Below are positions 59,778 through 64,000 of a stretch of 64,000 bases of DNA, in pieces (position 1 is the stretch's first letter; every line of letters begins with the position of its first letter). The position numbers and the translations under genes are program-made. Under the pieces are notes generated by a model. The model worked only from the letters and a program-made list of their open reading frames with translations, had not been told where the DNA came from and ran no database searches. The stretch spans positions 744,001 to 808,000 of the forward strand of contig NZ_OZ241968.1 in the NCBI RefSeq assembly GCF_965204125.1, given 5' to 3'. Source of the stretch: Poriferisodalis sp965204125 (GTDB lineage: Bacteria; Actinomycetota; Acidimicrobiia; Acidimicrobiales; Poriferisodalaceae).

Positions 59778-61577
59778 GTGAACGACGCTGCTGGTGACAG
59801 CCGGCTGGGGCCGGTGCAGCGTGCCGCGTGGCTCGACGAGCTCAGCGGCGAGCAGGGTGACGGCCGCGTCGACGTGGTGGTCATCGGCGGCGGTGTCACC
59901 GGTGCCGGCTGCGCGCTCGACCTGGCGCTGCGGGGTCACAGCGTGGCCCTGCTCGAGCAGCGCGACCTGGCGTCGGGCACCTCGAGCCGCTCGTCGAAGC
60001 TGATCCACGGGGGCCTGCGCTACCTGCAGCGCCTCGAGTTCGGCCTGGTGAAGGAGTCGCTCACCGAGCGCCGCCTGCTGCTGGGCCGGCTGGCGCCGCA
60101 CCTCGTGCGCCCCGTCCAGTTCCTGTACCCCATCCGGCGGGGCTGGCGCGAACGGCTGCGCACCGGGCTCGGCATCGCGCTGTACAGCGCGATGGCCGGT
60201 CGGGGGCACCACGCCCATGGCTCGCACCAGCACCTCGGCAAGCGCGGCACCCATCGCCTGGCACCCGGCCTCGATACGGGCGTCGTGCGGGGCGGCATCA
60301 CCTATTGGGACGGCCAGACCGACGACGCCCGGCTGGTGGTGGCCATCGCCCGCACGGCTGCCGCCCATGGCGCACGCATTCTCACCTCCACCCGCGTGCA
60401 GGAGCTGGTGGTTGCCGACGGTGCGGTCCGGGGGGTCATCGCGCACTGCGGCGAGACCGGACGCACCTTCAAGCTGGACGCCGATGCGGTGATCAACGCC
60501 ACCGGCGTGTGGACGAGTCAGATCGAGCAGCTCGCCGGCCGGGGCACCTGGCCCTCAGAAGGGCCCCGCACCCGGATCCGTGCATCGAAGGGGATCCACC
60601 TGCTGGTGCCGCGGGATCGGATCGACCTGCAGTGCGGGCTGATCGTGCCCACGCCGCCCAGCGTGCTGTTCGTGGTGCCGTGGGGCGAGCGCTGGATCAT
60701 CGGCACCACCGACAGCGACTGGGATCTCGACTACGCCCACCCCGCCGCCAGCAGCGCCGACATCGACCTGCTGCTTGAGCGCCTCAACGGCGTGCTGGCC
60801 CGCCCGATCAGCCGCGACGACATCTGCGGTGTCTATGCCGGACTGCGACCGTTGGTGGCCGGCGATGCCCCCGACTCGGCTGAGCAGTCGGCCAAGCTGA
60901 GCCGCGAGCACACGGTCGCCCGGGTCGCACCGGGACTGGTCTCGGTGGCGGGCGGCAAGTACACGACCTACCGGGTGATGGCGGCCGACACCGTCGAGTT
61001 GGCGCTCGGCGAGGTCTGGGAGGCGCGGGGCCACACGGCGCCGCGGCTCGCCGGCCGCCGCCGTGACGCTGCCGCCCGCCGATCCGCCACGCTGGTCACG
61101 CCGCTCGTGGGTGCCGATGGCTACGAGGAGCGGCGACGACGTCATGACGAGCTCGGTGCGCGGGTGGGCCTGAGCCGCGCCACGGCCGCGCACCTGCTCG
61201 ACCGCCACGGTGACCGGATCGACGAGGTGCTCGAGCTGATCGCCGCCCAGCCCGACCTGGGCCGGCCCCTGGCAGAGGGGCTGCCGTACCTGCGTGCCGA
61301 GGTCGTGCACGCAGTTCGCCACGAGGGGGCACTGCACCTCGATGACGTGCTGACCCGGCGGACACGGCTGTCAGTGGAGTCGTGGGACCGCGGCGTCGAC
61401 GCCGCGCAGGACACGGCCGAACTGATGGGCGCCGAGCTCGGCTGGTCACCCGACACCGTCGAGCGCGAGGTGTGGCACTACCAGGCACGGGTGGAGGCCG
61501 AGCGCGACAGCCAGACCCGGCCCGACGACCAGACCGCCGATGCGGCCCGCCTCGGCGCCCCCGACATCCGCCGCTGA
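59778..61577 (+). CDS. glpD: FAD-dependent glycerol-3-phosphate dehydrogenase (GlpD-type)
   Basis: A 599-residue flavoprotein oxidising sn-glycerol-3-phosphate to dihydroxyacetone phosphate with electrons to the quinone pool. FAD motif V-V-V-I-G-G-G-V-T-G-A-G-C-A-L-D-L-A-L-R-G at ~33-53, followed by the GlpD block L-A-S-G-T-S-S-R-S-S-K-L-I-H-G-G-L-R-Y-L. C-terminal helical domain (~420-580) contains R-A-E-V-V-H-A-V-R-H-E. Upstream coupling with the aldolase gene is tight. If the imported glycoside carries glycerol (as in sulfoquinovosylglycerol), this enzyme would use that part after phosphorylation; this is an inference. Confidence 0.9.
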   Translation: MNDAAGDSRLGPVQRAAWLDELSGEQGDGRVDVVVIGGGVTGAGCALDLALRGHSVALLEQRDLASGTSSRSSKLIHGGLRYLQRLEFGLVKESLTERRLLLGRLAPHLVRPVQFLYPIRRGWRERLRTGLGIALYSAMAGRGHHAHGSHQHLGKRGTHRLAPGLDTGVVRGGITYWDGQTDDARLVVAIARTAAAHGARILTSTRVQELVVADGAVRGVIAHCGETGRTFKLDADAVINATGVWTSQIEQLAGRGTWPSEGPRTRIRASKGIHLLVPRDRIDLQCGLIVPTPPSVLFVVPWGERWIIGTTDSDWDLDYAHPAASSADIDLLLERLNGVLARPISRDDICGVYAGLRPLVAGDAPDSAEQSAKLSREHTVARVAPGLVSVAGGKYTTYRVMAADTVELALGEVWEARGHTAPRLAGRRRDAAARRSATLVTPLVGADGYEERRRRHDELGARVGLSRATAAHLLDRHGDRIDEVLELIAAQPDLGRPLAEGLPYLRAEVVHAVRHEGALHLDDVLTRRTRLSVESWDRGVDAAQDTAELMGAELGWSPDTVEREVWHYQARVEAERDSQTRPDDQTADAARLGAPDIRR

Positions 61578-61610
61578 GCGAGGTGTCGCGCACTCTCTTA
61601 GATTGACGCG

Positions 61611-62369
61611 ATGGTCGTTGATTACGAAGTCCAGGGGCGGGTGGCGATCTTCACGCTGAACCGGCCCGAAGCCCGCAATGCCATCAGCCACGAGGTGTCC
61701 TCGGAGATGGAAGCCCATCTCGACACCTTCGAGGCCGACCCCGAGGTCTGGGTCGGCATTTTGGCCGGCACCGGCACCGTGTTCAGCGCCGGGGCCGACC
61801 TGAAGTCGGTGGCCGCCAAGAAGCCCATCGAGACCGAGAAGGGCGGCTTCGCCGGGCTCGCCCGCTACCCCCGCACCAAGCCGCTCATCGCGGCGGTGGA
61901 CGGGGCGGCGCTGGCGGGCGGCCTCGAGATCGTGCTGTCCTGCGATCTCGTGGTGGCCTCGCCGCGGGCCCGCTTCGGCATTCCCGAGGTGAAGCGGTCG
62001 CTGGTGGCCGCCGCCGGCGGGCTGTTCCGCCTGCCGCAGGTGGTGGGCCGCAACGTGGCGCTGGAGCTGGCCATGACCGGCGACCCGATCTCGGCCGAGC
62101 GTGCCTACCAGCTCGGCCTGGTCAACGAGATGGCAGCCGAGGGCGAGGTGGTGCCCGCCGCGATCGAGCTCGCCGGGCGGATCATCGCGAACGCTCCCAA
62201 GGCCGTGCGCGAGAGCCGCGCCGTGGTGCTCGAAAGCCATGCGCGCTCCGAGGACGACGGCTGGGAGATCACCAGGGATCACTTCCGCAACATCCTCGGC
62301 ACCGAGGACTTCCTGGAAGGGCCACGGGCGTTCGTCGAAAAGCGCGATCCCGTCTGGACCGGCCGCTAG
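61611..62369 (+). CDS. enoyl-CoA hydratase/isomerase (crotonase)
   Basis: A 252-residue crotonase. Classic N-terminus (V-A-I-F-T-L-N-R-P-E-A-R-N-A-I), oxyanion hole F-S-A-G-A-D-L-K (~63-70) and G-A-A-L-A-G-G-L-E-I-V-L-S-C-D (~101-115), and acid residue region F-G-I-P-E-V-K-R-S-L (~123-132), where a glutamate in P-E is kept. It should hydrate or isomerise an enoyl-CoA; chain length unknown. Stands alone between GlpD-like and SDR genes. Confidence 0.9.
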   Translation: MVVDYEVQGRVAIFTLNRPEARNAISHEVSSEMEAHLDTFEADPEVWVGILAGTGTVFSAGADLKSVAAKKPIETEKGGFAGLARYPRTKPLIAAVDGAALAGGLEIVLSCDLVVASPRARFGIPEVKRSLVAAAGGLFRLPQVVGRNVALELAMTGDPISAERAYQLGLVNEMAAEGEVVPAAIELAGRIIANAPKAVRESRAVVLESHARSEDDGWEITRDHFRNILGTEDFLEGPRAFVEKRDPVWTGR

Positions 62370-62497
62370 CCGAACCAAAACGCGTATTTCGCGCCTGTCC
62401 ACGTAGGGCAGACTCGCGGTCTGCACCGGCCGTCCGGCCGGAAGCTCAACTGGCAGATTCCGACACATCAGCCCGTCGCTCACTGAGGAGCAACGCC

Positions 62498-63484
62498 ATG
62501 ACCTACACCGCGCCCACCGACAGGTTCCGCTTCGATGCGCTGCGCGGCGGCGTAGAGGGCAAGCGCGTGCTCATCACCGGTGCCGGCAAGGACGGCGGCA
62601 TCGGCCAGGCGATGGCGCTGAGCGCCGGGCTCAACGGCGCCGACTCGGTCGGCATCCACTTCCATCGCAGCTACGAAGACGGGTTCGACCTGGTCGATCG
62701 CCTGCGCGACGAGGGCGTGCACGCCTTCCCCGTGCAGGCCGATGTCACCAACCTGCGAGACCTGTGGGCCATACGCAGCTACGTCATCGATCAGATGGGC
62801 GGCCTGCCGCCGAACCTGGTGATCTGCAACTCCGGGCTGACCGAGTCCGGCTACAGCCTCGGCCGCACACTGCGGCCAGTCGAGGGCGAGTCCTCATCGC
62901 TCAGGCGGGCCCGGGTGCGCCAAGCCTTCATTGAGAACCTGGAGCAGTCACGGCTGGTGCTCGACACCAAGGTCGACGGCTTCCTGGCATCGACCCACCT
63001 GTGGGCGGGCGAGGCGGTGTATGCCGGCGAGGAAGCCCAGATCGTGTACGTGTCGTCACGGCAGGCCGTCGACCCGGGCCCGGCAGTGCCCGGCTACGCG
63101 TTGAGCAACTGGGCCGTGCTGCAGCTTCCCAAGGTGCTCAAGGTGAACCTGGGCCGCAGCGCCGACCTCGTCACCTGCTTCACGCTGCTGCTGCCGTTCA
63201 TCCGCACCGGCATGACCAACGAGTACGCCGGCAACGAGCGGGTCTTCGGCCGCTGGCAGCCGCGGATGCTGGAGCCCTGCGAGATGGCCGAGGCATTCAT
63301 GGAGTTGCTGGCCCGCCCTACCGACGAGACCGACGGCGCCATGTACGAGCTGATGGTGAACGCTGCCGACGAGGCTGACCCGGTGGGTCCGCCAGCGGTG
63401 GAGCTGATCTGGCACCAGCTCGCGCTGAATCTCGACGAGCAGCCCGTCGACTGGAGCGCCGCCGAGCCGCTTCGCTTCGACTGA
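62498..63484 (+). CDS. SDR-family protein with altered active site
   Basis: A 328-residue Rossmann protein. GAGGAGCAACGCC ribosome site. Cofactor motif V-L-I-T-G-A-G-K-D-G-G-I-G-Q (~25-38) and I-C-N-S-G-L-T (~108). The serine (V-Y-V-S-S-R-Q ~185) and tyrosine (P-G-Y-A-L-S-N-W ~195) are there, but Y-x-x-x-K reads Y-A-L-S-N, so the catalytic lysine is replaced by asparagine. The inserts and length resemble the SDR domains of fatty-acid-synthase/FabG-like ketoreductases with unusual Lys placement. Substrate unknown. Confidence 0.83.
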   Translation: MTYTAPTDRFRFDALRGGVEGKRVLITGAGKDGGIGQAMALSAGLNGADSVGIHFHRSYEDGFDLVDRLRDEGVHAFPVQADVTNLRDLWAIRSYVIDQMGGLPPNLVICNSGLTESGYSLGRTLRPVEGESSSLRRARVRQAFIENLEQSRLVLDTKVDGFLASTHLWAGEAVYAGEEAQIVYVSSRQAVDPGPAVPGYALSNWAVLQLPKVLKVNLGRSADLVTCFTLLLPFIRTGMTNEYAGNERVFGRWQPRMLEPCEMAEAFMELLARPTDETDGAMYELMVNAADEADPVGPPAVELIWHQLALNLDEQPVDWSAAEPLRFD

Positions 63485-63561
63485 CCTCGCAGGTTGGCAA
63501 TCTGCGACTGAAAGACATCAGAAAATCACGGAAGTCACCAGCGTTCTTCCTGCCACAATAC

Positions 63562-63593
63562 TGAGAGCCGCACCCCGAAAGGTGCGGCTCTCA
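63562..63593 (+). terminator. hairpin after the SDR gene
   Basis: A perfect 13-bp stem, TGAGAGCCGCACC (63562-63574) / GGTGCGGCTCTCA (63581-63593), with loop CCGAAA, 78 bases after the SDR stop. No T-run follows. It is a likely transcription end or mRNA 3' stabiliser. Confidence 0.65.
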
Positions 63594-63594
63594 A

Positions 63595-63667
63595 GGGCCT
63601 AGCGCTGGTGCGCCGAGTTGGTTTGATAGCCCGGCCTCGGACGGTTCGATTCCGTCTAGGTCCACCA
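63595..63667 (+). ncRNA. degenerate tRNA-like sequence (tRNA-Ile-like ends)
   Basis: A 73-base stretch with a full tRNA-like outer part: GGGCCTA pairs with TAGGTCC (seven pairs, one G-U), a T-arm GACGG-TTCGATT-CCGTC, and encoded ACCA. The middle is only 38 bases; D- and anticodon-arms do not fold normally, though T-T-GAT (63623-63627) recalls a GAT anticodon. An alternative pairing CGCTGGTG/CACCAGCG also exists. Best read as a tRNA remnant or attachment-site scar. Confidence 0.35.
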
Positions 63668-63683
63668 GCGACCCTAGGGTCGC
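63668..63683. repeat. 16-bp perfect palindrome
   Basis: GCGACCCTAGGGTCGC is self-complementary and touches the CCA end of the tRNA-like sequence. It could be a recombination half-site or part of a terminator. No coding content in 63684-63725. Confidence 0.5.
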
Positions 63684-63725
63684 ACGCCCAATGTACACAA
63701 GCGAATTCCGCCGGAACGACAGCGG

Positions 63726-63782
63726 GATGCGGAGAGCGGGCAGGCCCTGTGTCCGAAGGGCCTGCCCGCTTCCGCCGCATCC
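63726..63782. terminator. long hairpin, possible bidirectional terminator
   Basis: The inner stem AGCGGGCAGGCCC / GGGCCTGCCCGCT is perfect (13 bp, 10-base loop). Outer arms GGATGCGGA and TCCGCCGCATCC extend it with small mismatches. It lies 31 bp past the end of the minus-strand gene at 63813. No other gene is visible between 63485 and 63812. Confidence 0.6.
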
Positions 63783-63812
63783 GGGAGGAACGGCCGGCAG
63801 AGGTGGGGGGCT

Positions 63813-64000
63813 CTACTGGAGCGTGCCGATGTCGTCGGCGCTGATGCCCAGAGCCGTCCACGCCGGCTGCAGTGCGGCGCGCACGGCATCGCCGTAGCCG
63901 TTGGCACCTGGGGCATTGCCGAGATCGAAGATGGCCGACAGAGCCGCCGCGTCGGCGCCGGCGGGCACGGCGTAAGGCTCGATCACCCGCCAGAACGCCA
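63813..64000 (-). CDS. C-terminal fragment of an unidentified protein
   Basis: The last 62 residues of a minus-strand gene that enters from beyond the window edge; TAG stop at 63813-63815. The fragment (F-W-R-V-I-E-P-Y-A-V-P-A-G-A-D ... I-F-D-L-G-N-A-P-G-A-N-G-Y-G-D-A-V-R) is alanine-rich and soluble-looking. It is too short to identify. Codon use is normal and a long hairpin follows it, which supports a real gene end. Confidence 0.6.
   Translation of the reverse strand, partial: AFWRVIEPYAVPAGADAAALSAIFDLGNAPGANGYGDAVRAALQPAWTALGISADDIGTLQ

Noticed and set aside
63595..63667. A functional tRNA gene or the 3' end of tmRNA.
   Set aside because: The central 38 bases cannot form normal D- and anticodon-arms, and the ends do not match the usual tmRNA GGGGCUG/CAGCUCCACCA pair.

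Overview
The window is a 64 kb, high-GC, gene-dense bacterial chromosome segment with many GTG/TTG starts and tightly overlapping ATGA/GTGA operons. F420-type (PPOX and LLM) oxidoreductases, the SCP-x-like thiolase + DUF35 pair and lipoproteins with long acidic linkers point to an actinobacterium. Methylated-amine and probable organosulfonate catabolism would suit a marine or host-associated Acidimicrobiia-like heterotroph. The lineage is an inference; there is no rRNA here to fix it. No IS, prophage or CRISPR was seen.

Region 1 (1-12.9 kb) is mixed catabolism: a truncated acyl-CoA dehydrogenase, a TauE/SafE exporter, two divergent PLP aminotransferases, a SnoaL-like protein, two amidohydrolases, nicotinamidase, AroQ chorismate mutase, a thiolase-like/DUF35 pair, a VapBC module and two F420/flavin-type oxidoreductases separated by a 48-bp tandem repeat.

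Region 2 (12.9-40.3 kb) is a methylated-amine island. It holds an XRE-cupin regulator, an Amt-family transporter followed by three tiny membrane proteins, trimethylamine-N-oxide demethylase (tdm), trimethylamine monooxygenase (tmm), two DAO-type FAD oxidoreductases, gmaS with mgsABC (N-methylglutamate synthesis), a TmoXVW-like ABC importer and a four-subunit SoxBDAG/MgdABCD-type dehydrogenase with a divergent LysR gene. Read together: TMA -> TMAO -> dimethylamine + formaldehyde; dimethylamine -> methylamine by an enzyme not recognised here; methylamine -> gamma-glutamylmethylamide -> N-methylglutamate -> glutamate + C1 unit on THF. The dimethylamine step lacks recognisable dmmDABC. An unfamiliar 151-residue protein plus a DAO flavoprotein sit exactly in that operon and are the best candidates for something new.

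Region 3 (40.3-47.2 kb) holds a PhyH dioxygenase, a crotonase, a DyP-type peroxidase and, divergent from it, an AhpD-like gene interrupted by an in-frame UGA. The UGA lies in a CxxU-xxx-H motif and is followed by a good bacterial SECIS-like hairpin, so I read it as a 371-residue selenoprotein. A 599-residue coiled-coil protein of unknown function and a PEBP protein follow.

Region 4 (47.2-61.6 kb) is a sugar or sulfosugar island: a possible small RNA with its own promoter and tandem terminators, GH13 glycosidase, LacI regulator, lipoprotein/permease/permease/ATPase ABC importer, aldo-keto reductase, Gfo/Idh/MocA protein, SsuD-like monooxygenase, class II aldolase and a GlpD-type dehydrogenase. 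Three related LacI-type operator sites sit before the glycosidase, the binding protein and the ATPase/aldolase pair. The enzyme set resembles the oxidative sulfoquinovose (sulfo-SMO) pathway. Region 5 (61.6-64 kb) holds a crotonase, an SDR lacking the usual catalytic lysine, hairpins around a degenerate tRNA-like sequence, and a truncated gene.
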